A stretch of 6,501 nucleotides of DNA from Bacteroidales bacterium UBA2716 (lineage in GTDB: Bacteria; Bacteroidota; Bacteroidia; Bacteroidales; UBA932), in assembly GCA_002354005.1 (NCBI GenBank), contig DEKS01000137.1, positions 9,773-16,273 on the forward strand. The letters are read 5' to 3'. The notes under the pieces are model-generated. The model saw only the letters and a list, made by a program, of their open reading frames with translations, had not been told where the DNA came from and ran no database searches. This document shows positions 1 to 6,203 of the stretch, one piece after another (position 1 is the first letter of the stretch; each line of letters begins with the position of its first letter). The translations under genes were made by a program, and so were the position numbers.

Positions 1-1
1 C

Positions 2-43
2 TGCGCAAATGGCGCCGAGGAATATAAGGAAATAATTGAATGA
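2..43 (+). CDS. Possible C-terminal end of an upstream gene (partial)
   Basis: Reading from base 2, the codons give CANGAEEYKEIIE and then TGA at 41-43. That stop overlaps the dapF start codon as ATGA, the usual layout of translationally coupled genes in an operon. The charged, helix-like tail is plausible as a protein end, but thirteen residues cannot identify a family. The same bases also resemble the right half of the hairpin repeat found at 1113-1154 and 5212-5253, so this stretch may instead be non-coding. All three + frames are open from the window edge until close to the dapF start, so frame choice rests only on the overlap. The call is weak. Confidence 0.3.
   Translation, partial: CANGAEEYKEIIE
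12..33 (+). repeat. Probable third, edge-truncated copy of the intergenic hairpin repeat
   Basis: Bases 12-33 match the right half of the hairpin repeat at 5232-5253 in 18 of 22 positions, including the exact block GCGCCGAGGA. The left arm, if it exists, would lie just outside the window. It sits immediately before dapF, as the two complete copies sit before other genes. The match is short and could partly be chance or coding sequence of an upstream gene. Confidence 0.4.
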
Positions 44-1098
44 TAGATAGTTACGAACCAGTGTTTTTTAAGTTCTCCGGAGCGGGGAACGACTTTGTAT
101 TGCTGGACGGGCGCCAGGGAGGGATGGAACCCTTCCGGGACCCGGCCAAGATTGGTGAACTGTGCAAGCAGTACCACACGGACGGCCTCATGATTCTTAC
201 TTCAGCCCCCACGCCCGCCCAGTCCGGGGAAGGCTCAGCCCGGGCTTGTCATGCTGAGCGAAGCCCGAAGGGCGAAGTCGAAGCTTCTCCCTACGACTTC
301 GTGATGGAGTTCTACAACCCCGACGGCTCCGGCGGCATGATGTGCGGCAACGGCGGCCGCTGCATTGTGGCCTTCGCCAACTACCTGGGTATCAACCCCG
401 CCAACGGTCACACCTACCGCTTCCTCGCCCCCGATGGAGAACATACTGCCGAGATTCTTTCGGAGGGGAGTGACCTCTCCAAACCGTCGCTCCGCGACCC
501 CTCCCATTCGCAACGTCCTGAAGCACGGCTCTGGGCCCCTCCCTCTTACACGGCCGAGGGTGGCCATGGGTTTGGAGAGGTCACTACCCTCCGAACCTGG
601 ACCGTGCGGCTGAAAATGATTGACGTGCAGGGAATTACCCCTATCAAAGACGGCCTGTTCCTGAACACCGGCACACGGCACTATGTGCAGTTCGTGGACC
701 GGGTGGACAGCATGGACATGGAAACGGAAGCCAAGCCCATCCGCTGGGATGCGGCCTTCCAGCCGGAAGGCACCAACGTGAATTTGGTGGAAGTTCGGGC
801 CGATGGTCTCTACGTCCGCACCTTCGAGAAGGGGGTGGAAGGGGAGACGCTCGCTTGCGGCACCGGCCTCACCGCCTGCGCCCTGGCTGCCTACAAGGCC
901 CGGATTCCCAGTCAAACCGGGAATGCCTTCCCCGCCGGGAATACCCGTCTTGCCCAGCCCCGACCGTGCATCTCCTATCGGCTCCAATGCCGCCGCGGCG
1001 ACTGGCTCCAGGTGGACTTCCAGCCCGGCCCCAACGATACTTTCACCAACATTTACCTCACCGGCCCCGCAGAACTGCTGGTCGTTAATCCGCTATAA
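40..1098 (+). CDS. dapF: Diaminopimelate epimerase with three in-frame repeat insertions
   Basis: DapF is the cytoplasmic, cofactor-independent epimerase that converts LL-diaminopimelate to meso-diaminopimelate, the last step before lysine and a building block of peptidoglycan. The N-terminal signature FFKFSGAGNDFVLLDG is at residues 9-24. The first catalytic cysteine is C102 in MCGNGGRC, the second is C273 in GETLACGTG, and the substrate-binding stretches NTGTRHYVQF (209-218) and EGTNVNLVEV (243-252) are present. The protein has 352 residues against roughly 255-280 in the family. The excess is three blocks with no counterpart in DapF: about residues 56-84, 141-186 and 289-308, each matching a repeat-like DNA segment listed separately. 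Removing them leaves about 257 residues. All lie between conserved core segments where loops are expected, so the enzyme may still fold, but activity is inference. The start is supported by AAGGA at 26-30 and by the N-terminal signature. The gene name is secure. Confidence 0.95.
   Translation: MIDSYEPVFFKFSGAGNDFVLLDGRQGGMEPFRDPAKIGELCKQYHTDGLMILTSAPTPAQSGEGSARACHAERSPKGEVEASPYDFVMEFYNPDGSGGMMCGNGGRCIVAFANYLGINPANGHTYRFLAPDGEHTAEILSEGSDLSKPSLRDPSHSQRPEARLWAPPSYTAEGGHGFGEVTTLRTWTVRLKMIDVQGITPIKDGLFLNTGTRHYVQFVDRVDSMDMETEAKPIRWDAAFQPEGTNVNLVEVRADGLYVRTFEKGVEGETLACGTGLTACALAAYKARIPSQTGNAFPAGNTRLAQPRPCISYRLQCRRGDWLQVDFQPGPNDTFTNIYLTGPAELLVVNPL
248..284 (+). repeat. CGAAG-rich repeat element inside dapF (insert 1)
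   Basis: This segment starts GTCATGCTGAGCGAAG and contains four CGAAG units at 259, 266, 273 and 279, with a small GCCC/GGGC hairpin at 263-273. It resembles the GTCATGCTGAGCGAAGTCG-type interspersed repeats I recall from bacterial genomes; copy number cannot be judged from one window. It is translated in frame as CHAERSPKGEVEAS, within an extra block of about 28 residues (about nt 205-291) between the conserved DGLMIL strand and YDFVMEFYNPDG of DapF. The outer limits of the insertion are uncertain, because the proline-rich lead-in at 205-247 may be part of it. Confidence 0.65.
459..595 (+). repeat. 137-base element with 27-base inverted ends inside dapF (insert 2)
   Basis: The left arm at 459-485 and the right arm at 569-595 are reverse complements at 26 of 27 positions. 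The only mismatch pairs base 468 with base 586. The 83-base centre shows no comparable long symmetry. The element is read through in the dapF frame, giving about 46 extra residues (141-186) between the conserved DGEHTAEIL and WTVRLKM segments. Size and terminal symmetry suit a MITE-like or palindromic interspersed element; no transposase is present and I see no clear target-site duplication. It could form a long stem in the mRNA. Confidence 0.8.
904..942 (+). repeat. ATTCCC/GGGAAT hairpin repeat inside dapF (insert 3)
   Basis: ATTCCC at 904-909 is the reverse complement of GGGAAT at 919-924, and GGGAAT recurs at 937-942, so the left arm could pair with either. It encodes the start of an extra stretch of about 20 residues (about 289-308) between the conserved TACALAAYKA helix, which follows the second catalytic cysteine, and YRLQCRRGDWLQVDF. 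The arms are short and the insertion limits are estimated from the family's usual spacing. Similar hairpins with CATTCCCG...CGGGAAT arms are common interspersed repeats in bacteria. Confidence 0.5.
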
Positions 1099-1112
1099 AC
1101 CAAGCAGTTATG

Positions 1113-1154
1113 GAAAATCCTCGGCGCAAAAAGAGCCGAGGATTATTAGCAAAA
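1113..1154 (+). repeat. 42-base hairpin repeat, copy A
   Basis: AATCCTCGGC at 1116-1125 pairs perfectly with GCCGAGGATT at 1135-1144 around a 9-base loop (1126-1134). The unit starts GAAAATCCTCGGC and ends GCCGAGGATTATTAGCAAAA. The same 13-base left and 20-base right blocks occur at 5212-5253, differing only in the loop. It begins 15 bases after the dapF stop, so it may work as a terminator. However, it is followed by ATTATTAGC rather than a run of T, and the conserved bases past the stem suggest a repeat or a shared regulatory element. Confidence 0.8.
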
Positions 1155-1194
1155 CATTGACTATCAAATAGATAAGAACCAGCAGACCTAAACC

Positions 1195-2199
1195 ATGAGA
1201 GCAGCCATTTACGGCGCCGGGTCCCTCGGGACTATCCTGGGCGCATACATCACAAAAAAAGGCGGAAAAATTGACCTCATCAACCGCAACGTAAAACACG
1301 TGGAGGCCCTGCAGAAGAACGGGGCCAAAGTGACGGGCACCGTGAACTTCACCCAAACGGTCACCGCTTACACGCCGGACAAAATGAGCGGACAGTACGA
1401 CATCATCTTCCTCCTCACCAAGCAGCAGCACAACACGGAAGTGGTCACCTTCCTGAAGGACTACCTGGCGCCGGACGGGGTCATCGTCACGCTGCAAAAT
1501 GGCCTCCCGGAGCAGGGGATTGCCGATATCGTGGGCGAAGAAAGGGTCCTGGGCTGCACCGTCGCCTGGGGCGCCACCCTTCTGGAGCCGGGCGTGAACG
1601 AGCTCACCAGCTCCCCGGACAGCCTCACCTTCTCGCTGGGAACCATCGGCCCTAAATACCATCACCTGGAAGACGCCAAGGCGCTGCTGGAGATGATGGG
1701 CCCGGTGACCGTGGAGTCCAATTTTGTGGGCACCCGCTGGAGTAAACTCCTCATTAACAGCGCGTTTTCCGGTATGAGCACCGTGCTGGGCTGCACCTTT
1801 GGCGAGGCGGCCGCCAACCGGACTTCCCGCAAGATTGTCCTTGCGCTCATCAAGGAATGCATCGACGTGTGCGCCAAAGGCGGCATCAAGATTGAGCCCG
1901 TGCAGGGCAAGGACGCCGTGAAGCTGCTGGACTACCATGGCCCCATCAAGAAACAGCTCTCCCTGCTTATCCTCCCCATCGCCATTAAAAAGCACGCCAA
2001 ACTGAAAGCCAGCATGTTACAGGACATCGAGAAGGGCAAATTGACGGAGGTCGATGCCATTAACGGCGCCATCGCCGCCTATGGCCGCAAGATAGGCTTC
2101 CCCACGCCCATGAACGAGAAAGTCACCGCCATCATCCATCGCATCGAGCAAGGCGAACTGAAGCCCTCCTTCGACAACCTGAAGCGCTTCGCCAGCTAA
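1195..2199 (+). CDS. Ketopantoate reductase-family protein (PanE/ApbA-like)
   Basis: This is a 334-residue NADP-dependent 2-dehydropantoate 2-reductase family protein. Members reduce ketopantoate to pantoate in pantothenate and coenzyme A synthesis, in the cytoplasm. The N-terminal Rossmann fold shows GAGSLG at residues 7-12. Family key residues are visible: K76 in LLTKQ, N102 in LQNG, the catalytic-type lysine K184 in RWSKLLIN with N188, and S273 and E285 in the SMLQDIEKGKLTEVDAING segment that closes the C-terminal helical domain. The length is slightly above the about 300 residues of E. coli PanE. Because many bacteria carry several paralogues of this family acting on other 2-oxoacids, I assign the family but not the panE symbol. 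The ATG at 1195 leads directly into the Rossmann strand (MRAAIYGAG), so the start is firm, although there is no good Shine-Dalgarno site. It is followed after 30 bases by the outer-membrane protein gene, probably in one transcript. Confidence 0.88.
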   Translation: MRAAIYGAGSLGTILGAYITKKGGKIDLINRNVKHVEALQKNGAKVTGTVNFTQTVTAYTPDKMSGQYDIIFLLTKQQHNTEVVTFLKDYLAPDGVIVTLQNGLPEQGIADIVGEERVLGCTVAWGATLLEPGVNELTSSPDSLTFSLGTIGPKYHHLEDAKALLEMMGPVTVESNFVGTRWSKLLINSAFSGMSTVLGCTFGEAAANRTSRKIVLALIKECIDVCAKGGIKIEPVQGKDAVKLLDYHGPIKKQLSLLILPIAIKKHAKLKASMLQDIEKGKLTEVDAINGAIAAYGRKIGFPTPMNEKVTAIIHRIEQGELKPSFDNLKRFAS

Positions 2200-2215
2200 T
2201 CGGTGCAGAATTTGC

Positions 2216-2222
2216 AGGAAAG
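2216..2222 (+). promoter_or_regulatory. Ribosome binding site deciding the start of the outer-membrane protein gene
   Basis: AGGAAAG lies 7 bases before the ATG at 2230. An upstream in-frame GTG at 2203 lies before it and would put nine extra residues (MQNLQERKP) in front of an otherwise typical signal peptide. The site and the signal peptide both favour 2230. Confidence 0.6.
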
Positions 2223-2229
2223 AAAGCCG

Positions 2230-5109
2230 ATGAAAAAGCTACTCCCCATCCTGTTTCTGCTGCTGGGCTTACGGGCTCAGGCCCAGGTGATTATCCTGAA
2301 CGAGAACATGTTTCAAGACCGTATGACGGAAATCCGGGCTTCGGTGGTGGACTCGCTCACCAACGAGCCCGTCGCCTTTGCTTCCGTGTATGTGATTCCG
2401 GCCAAGGATACCACTATCACCAACTTTACCCTTACCAACGACAAGGGAGAGGCCAAGCTGGAGGAGGTCCCGTTTGGCCAGTACACCCTTCACATAGAGA
2501 TGATGGGCTTCAAGCCCTTTGTGAAAAGCCGCTATTTTCGGGAACGGGTCACGGAACTGGGTACGGTGAAGCTGCAGCAGGACGAGCAATACCTGCAGGC
2601 TGCCGTGATTAACGAGGTGGGCAATCCCATCATCGTCAAAAAAGACACCGTGGAGTTCAACGCCTCCTCCTTCCGGGTGGGCACCAACGCCATGCTCAAG
2701 GACCTCCTTAAACGCATGCCGGGCATGGAGATTACGGACGATGGCAAAGTGAAGTTCAACGGGGAGGTAATCGACAAAATCACCGTGGGCGGCCGCACCT
2801 TTTTCTTTAACGACCAAAATACGGCGCTGAACAACCTGCCCGCCTCGGTGGTGGACAAAGTGCGGGTGATAAACCGCGACAGCGAACAAACCCGCGCCAC
2901 CGGCCTCCAGGATGGGCAAAAGGAAAAAATCCTGGACGTAGGTCTCAAAAAAGAATACGAGAAAGGCTGGTTCGGCAACGTGGGAGCCAAGGGCGGTGCC
3001 ACGGTAGCGGCCGCCAAGGCCGATGAACCCCTCCGGGACAACCGCGGCTTCCTGTTCGGCGCCAACGCCCTGTTATCGGCCTATAACGAAAAAGACCAGG
3101 TGACCGTAATCGCCAACGGGCAAAACGTGGACGATTCAGGTATGGTATTCATTGTTTCCGACGGGGACAATAATTGGATTTCCAGCGCGCAGGGCCTGTC
3201 TACATCGGCCCAGGCGGCGGTGAACGCCAACACCTCGCGCATCAAGGACGTGGAAACCACGGTGGGCGTCAACGGCAAATACACGGACACCGACTCCGGC
3301 ACCCAGGCTTCGCGCACTACTTTCCAGGCCGACGGCGACCTCCTTTCCAAGAACGAGAACAAAGGCAAGCAATACGGCAGTTCCGTGACCGCCAATGCGG
3401 AATTGAAGAAAGAGACGGGGAAAATCTGGTTCCACGTCCGGCCCACTTTTACCCATGGGCGCACGGAGGGGTTTACAAACGGAAATTCACAAGTTACCCG
3501 GGAAGGAACCTGGATCAACAGTGCAACGTCTTCCACCCACTTGTTGAACCGGACCAATGAAGGGGAGCTTTCCGGCGATGTGTTCTTCCGTGAGCTGGGC
3601 GGGAAAAAAGACCGTACGCTCGTATTGTCTGCCGAAGGCAGTTTGCAGGCCGATAAAGGGAATAGCGAAGAGTCCTCCCGGCTGGAGACCGGCTCCGGCA
3701 CCGACCTTCGCAACCTGCGGTACGACAATCGGAACAAGCAGTACTCCGTCGGGGGAACAGTCCGCTACACGGAGCCGTTTGGGGAGAAATGGCTGTTGTC
3801 GGCGATGGCCAGCATCCGCGCATCCCGTAGCGAGCGTGTCAGGGATGCCTCCGATGCCGGCGGTGCAAACGACTACTATTCGTCCCTGAGCCGGAATCGC
3901 AACATCTTGCAGGAATACCGGCTCACCGCGCAGTATAAATGGGCACAAGGCCGATATGTATCCGTGGGCGCACGCGTGTCCGGCCTTCTGGACGAGACTT
4001 TTTCCCGGAGTTTTGGCGTTTCGGAAACGACCGGCAAAAACGAGTGGCACTGGTTTGTCGCACCCAATGTGCGTTTCCGCTACAACAAGGACAGTGACCA
4101 GGTGGATGTATCGGCCTCCGGTTACGCGCGGCAGCCGGGAGCCCAGCTTCGCCTTCCCGTCCTGAATATTGCCGATCCTTCCCGCCTGACGCTGGGTAAT
4201 ATCTACCTGAAGCCCTACGGCAACATCAACCTGTACGCAAACTGGTACAGAAATAACCGGAAGCGCTTTTCCTTCGTGAATCTCTTCTGGACCGCTTCAC
4301 TGGGCGTGTCGCCGGTGGGGTACGCCCGCTGGTACGACGCCTCCGGGGTTCTGTATTCCGTACCGGTAAATTCCCGCAGACCCTCCTTTGACACCCGGCT
4401 TTACGCAAACTATACTTTCCCGCTGGACAGCAAGAAACTGTGGTCCCTGTCCCTGGGAACCAACCTCTCCTTTAACGCCCAAACCAGTTATCAGGCGGCG
4501 GGGACCTTGCCGGGACTGGACAAAGACCAGTTTGACTATACGGCGTTCATGGCCGATTTCTGGGGCGATGCTGCCGGCTCCCGTTTCTATGGCGGGCAAA
4601 GTGGATTCAAAGAGAGCCTCACCACCACGTTTACTCCTGCCGGCAATCTGAGCCTCAAGTTCAATCCGGAGCACTTTTCCCTGGGGCTGCGGCTGTCCAC
4701 GTCGGCCATGCTGGCCCGTTATTCGCTGGCACCCTCGCTCAACATGAATACCACCCATAACTCGGTAAGCCTGGAGGGCAGCTACACTACCCCGCACGAG
4801 TTTGAACTGTCCACCGATGTGGGCTATCATTTCTACACTGGCTACAAGGACGGCTTCAACCAGCCGGAGTGGCAGTGGAATGCGGAGGTCTCCAAGAACA
4901 TCGGCGCCTTTACGCTCAGCCTCAAGGCACACGACATCCTGAACCAGACCCGCGGCCGCAACCACACGGTCACCGCCAACTATGAGGAGGATTCCTACCG
5001 CCTGGTGTTGGGCCGATACATCCTCTTTGGTGTAAAATGGAACTTTGGCAAGATGAACGCCGCCCATAGTCAGCGCGCCCAGCAGGCCGCCTGGAACATG
5101 GCCTGGTAA
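2230..5109 (+). CDS. Outer-membrane beta-barrel protein, TonB-dependent-receptor-like
   Basis: This 959-residue outer-membrane protein starts with a clear signal peptide, MKKLLPILFLLLGLRAQA, with likely cleavage after A18. Residues about 33-116 form a carboxypeptidase-regulatory-like beta-sandwich (SVVDSLTNEPVAFASVYV, then DKGEAKLEEVPFGQYTLHIEMMGF). Residues about 128-238 resemble a receptor plug (VKKDTVEFNASSFRVG, LLKRMPGMEI, DGKVKFNGEVIDKITVGG). The rest, from about 246, is a series of amphipathic beta strands typical of the Bacteroidota outer-membrane barrel family, ending in LGRYILFGVKWNFGKMN. A further 16 residues follow and end in tryptophan, an aromatic C-terminus usual for assembly by the BAM complex. 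I see no TonB box and no SusD partner gene nearby, so glycan import is not supported and the substrate is unknown. A transport or surface role is inferred. The gene follows the reductase by 30 bases, but no functional link is evident. A GTG at 2203 is the alternative start. Confidence 0.85.
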   Translation: MKKLLPILFLLLGLRAQAQVIILNENMFQDRMTEIRASVVDSLTNEPVAFASVYVIPAKDTTITNFTLTNDKGEAKLEEVPFGQYTLHIEMMGFKPFVKSRYFRERVTELGTVKLQQDEQYLQAAVINEVGNPIIVKKDTVEFNASSFRVGTNAMLKDLLKRMPGMEITDDGKVKFNGEVIDKITVGGRTFFFNDQNTALNNLPASVVDKVRVINRDSEQTRATGLQDGQKEKILDVGLKKEYEKGWFGNVGAKGGATVAAAKADEPLRDNRGFLFGANALLSAYNEKDQVTVIANGQNVDDSGMVFIVSDGDNNWISSAQGLSTSAQAAVNANTSRIKDVETTVGVNGKYTDTDSGTQASRTTFQADGDLLSKNENKGKQYGSSVTANAELKKETGKIWFHVRPTFTHGRTEGFTNGNSQVTREGTWINSATSSTHLLNRTNEGELSGDVFFRELGGKKDRTLVLSAEGSLQADKGNSEESSRLETGSGTDLRNLRYDNRNKQYSVGGTVRYTEPFGEKWLLSAMASIRASRSERVRDASDAGGANDYYSSLSRNRNILQEYRLTAQYKWAQGRYVSVGARVSGLLDETFSRSFGVSETTGKNEWHWFVAPNVRFRYNKDSDQVDVSASGYARQPGAQLRLPVLNIADPSRLTLGNIYLKPYGNINLYANWYRNNRKRFSFVNLFWTASLGVSPVGYARWYDASGVLYSVPVNSRRPSFDTRLYANYTFPLDSKKLWSLSLGTNLSFNAQTSYQAAGTLPGLDKDQFDYTAFMADFWGDAAGSRFYGGQSGFKESLTTTFTPAGNLSLKFNPEHFSLGLRLSTSAMLARYSLAPSLNMNTTHNSVSLEGSYTTPHEFELSTDVGYHFYTGYKDGFNQPEWQWNAEVSKNIGAFTLSLKAHDILNQTRGRNHTVTANYEEDSYRLVLGRYILFGVKWNFGKMNAAHSQRAQQAAWNMAW

Positions 5110-5211
5110 TTCCGCTGCCCGAGCGCCACGGGAAGTGCCTGTTTTGTGGCGCTAAGCCTATTGCAGCACATTGCCACTGGTCGCTAACGCGCTGATACAC
5201 AGCTGTTTGCA

Positions 5212-5253
5212 GAAAATCCTCGGCTCCAAAAGCGCCGAGGATTATTAGCAAAA
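5212..5253 (+). repeat. 42-base hairpin repeat, copy B
   Basis: AATCCTCGGC at 5215-5224 pairs perfectly with GCCGAGGATT at 5234-5243 around a 9-base loop (5225-5233). Outside the loop it is identical to the copy at 1113-1154 over 33 of 33 bases, and weaker similarity (16 of 26 positions) continues downstream to 5279. It lies 102 bases after the outer-membrane protein stop and 83 bases before the dapA start, upstream of the dapA -7 element. I see nothing recognisable between the stop at 5109 and this repeat. Confidence 0.8.
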
Positions 5254-5303
5254 TGCTGATTATTAAACAATTATCGACCAGCCCGTTTTTCAGAATTATT
5301 GCG

Positions 5304-5311
5304 TATCTTTG
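5304..5311 (+). promoter_or_regulatory. Bacteroidota-type -7 promoter element for dapA-dapD
   Basis: TATCTTTG matches the TAnnTTTG -7 consensus of the primary sigma factor of Bacteroidota. It would place the transcript start near 5318, about 20 bases before the dapA ATG. The expected TTTG-like -33 element about 19-20 bases upstream is not evident; only a T-rich run at 5286-5290 lies in the region. It is the best promoter candidate in the window. Confidence 0.6.
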
Positions 5312-5336
5312 TAAGACTAATTAGAAACGAACGCGT

Positions 5337-6203
5337 ATGACACCATTCAAAGGTTTAGGAACTGCGCTGCTTACCCCGTTCAAAGGGGAAGAAGTGGATT
5401 ATGAGGCATTTGCCGCCACGGTGGACTGGCAGGTGACTACCGGCGTGGACTTCCTGGTCCCGCTGGGCACCACCGGGGAAACACCCACGCTTACAGAATC
5501 GGAAAAACTCCAGGTGCTGGAGGTCACCCTGCAACACGCCGCCGGAAAACCGGTGATGGCCGGTGTGGGCACCAACAGCCTCACCGGCACCCTCGCCAAT
5601 ATGCGCCTCCTGCAGGATGCCAATGCCTATCTGATTGTGGCACCCTTCTACAACAAGCCGCCGCAGCGGGGCCTCTACGCCTACTTCAAAGCCCTCGCAG
5701 AGCGCACGGACAAGCCCATCGTCCTGTACAATGTGCCCGGCCGAACAGGCTGCAACATAGAGGCGGAAACCACCCTGGCCCTGGCGCGGGACATCCCCAA
5801 CATTGTTGGCGTCAAGGAGGCTTCCGGCAATATCGGCCAAATTGAGGCCATCCTCAAGGGCCGTCCGGAGGGCTTCAGCGTGCTCAGCGGCAACGACGAC
5901 CAAACCCTGGAACTCATGAAAATGGGGGCCGATGGCGTGGTCTCCGTAGCCTCCAACGTGTTCCCCAGCGCCATGGTGGATTTTGTGCATGCGCTGCAGG
6001 CGGGGAAGCTGGAAGAGGCGGAAAAGATGGACGCCCGGCTGAGCCCCCTGTTCAAGGCCCTCTTCGTGGAGCCCAACCCCATCCCGGCCAAGGCCGCCAT
6101 GGCCCAGCTCGGACTCATGGAAAACAGCCTGCGCCTGCCGCTGGTTCCCGCCACCGCCGCCACGGAGGAACTGCTCAAACAAACCCTTAAAGACCTGTTC
6201 TAA
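5337..6203 (+). CDS. dapA: 4-hydroxy-tetrahydrodipicolinate synthase
   Basis: DapA is the class I aldolase that condenses pyruvate with aspartate-semialdehyde, the first committed step of the diaminopimelate and lysine pathway, in the cytoplasm. The 288-residue TIM-barrel protein has the usual family length. Visible catalytic residues are K160 in GVKEASGN (Schiff base with pyruvate), Y131 in VLYNVPGRTG, T45 in LGTTGE and Y105 in APFYNKP, matching the E. coli T44/Y107/Y133 triad, and R136 in GRTG for the substrate carboxylate. Other members of the fold (N-acetylneuraminate lyase, KDG aldolase) are less likely given the GTTGE and GRTG motifs and the adjacent dapD. The ATG lies about 20 bases after the predicted transcript start and has no strong Shine-Dalgarno site. 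Its stop overlaps the dapD start by one base. Confidence 0.95.
   Translation: MTPFKGLGTALLTPFKGEEVDYEAFAATVDWQVTTGVDFLVPLGTTGETPTLTESEKLQVLEVTLQHAAGKPVMAGVGTNSLTGTLANMRLLQDANAYLIVAPFYNKPPQRGLYAYFKALAERTDKPIVLYNVPGRTGCNIEAETTLALARDIPNIVGVKEASGNIGQIEAILKGRPEGFSVLSGNDDQTLELMKMGADGVVSVASNVFPSAMVDFVHALQAGKLEEAEKMDARLSPLFKALFVEPNPIPAKAAMAQLGLMENSLRLPLVPATAATEELLKQTLKDLF

Noticed and set aside
235..987. Long antisense frame opposite dapF with a collagen-like GIPGGEGIPG stretch
   Set aside because: It is a shadow of dapF: the glycine-proline pattern is the complement of the insert 3 repeat, and its SEGSDLSKP is the mirror of the inverted arms. It has no family resemblance.
40..1098. dapF as a pseudogene because of its insertions
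   Set aside because: The frame is continuous, both catalytic cysteines and the substrate-binding motifs are intact, and the extra blocks fall at loop positions. Loss of activity cannot be shown from sequence.
1113..1154. Standard intrinsic terminator after dapF
   Set aside because: The stem is strong but no T-run follows on the + strand, and the conserved flanks exceed what a terminator needs. A termination role is not excluded, so it is listed as a repeat.
1108..1995. Antisense open frame opposite the reductase gene
   Set aside because: The + strand gene has all ketopantoate reductase family motifs; the antisense product shows no domain and is explained by GC-rich codon bias.
2203..2229. 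GTG at 2203 as the start of the outer-membrane protein
   Set aside because: It would put polar residues ahead of the signal peptide and lies upstream of the AGGAAAG site; the ATG at 2230 fits better.
4297..5067. Antisense open frame opposite the 3' part of the outer-membrane protein gene
   Set aside because: The + strand carries a continuous beta-barrel protein; the antisense translation has no recognisable domain.
5355..6182. Antisense open frame spanning almost all of dapA
   Set aside because: It mirrors a well-supported dapA; the His- and Gly-rich translation is typical of antisense shadows.
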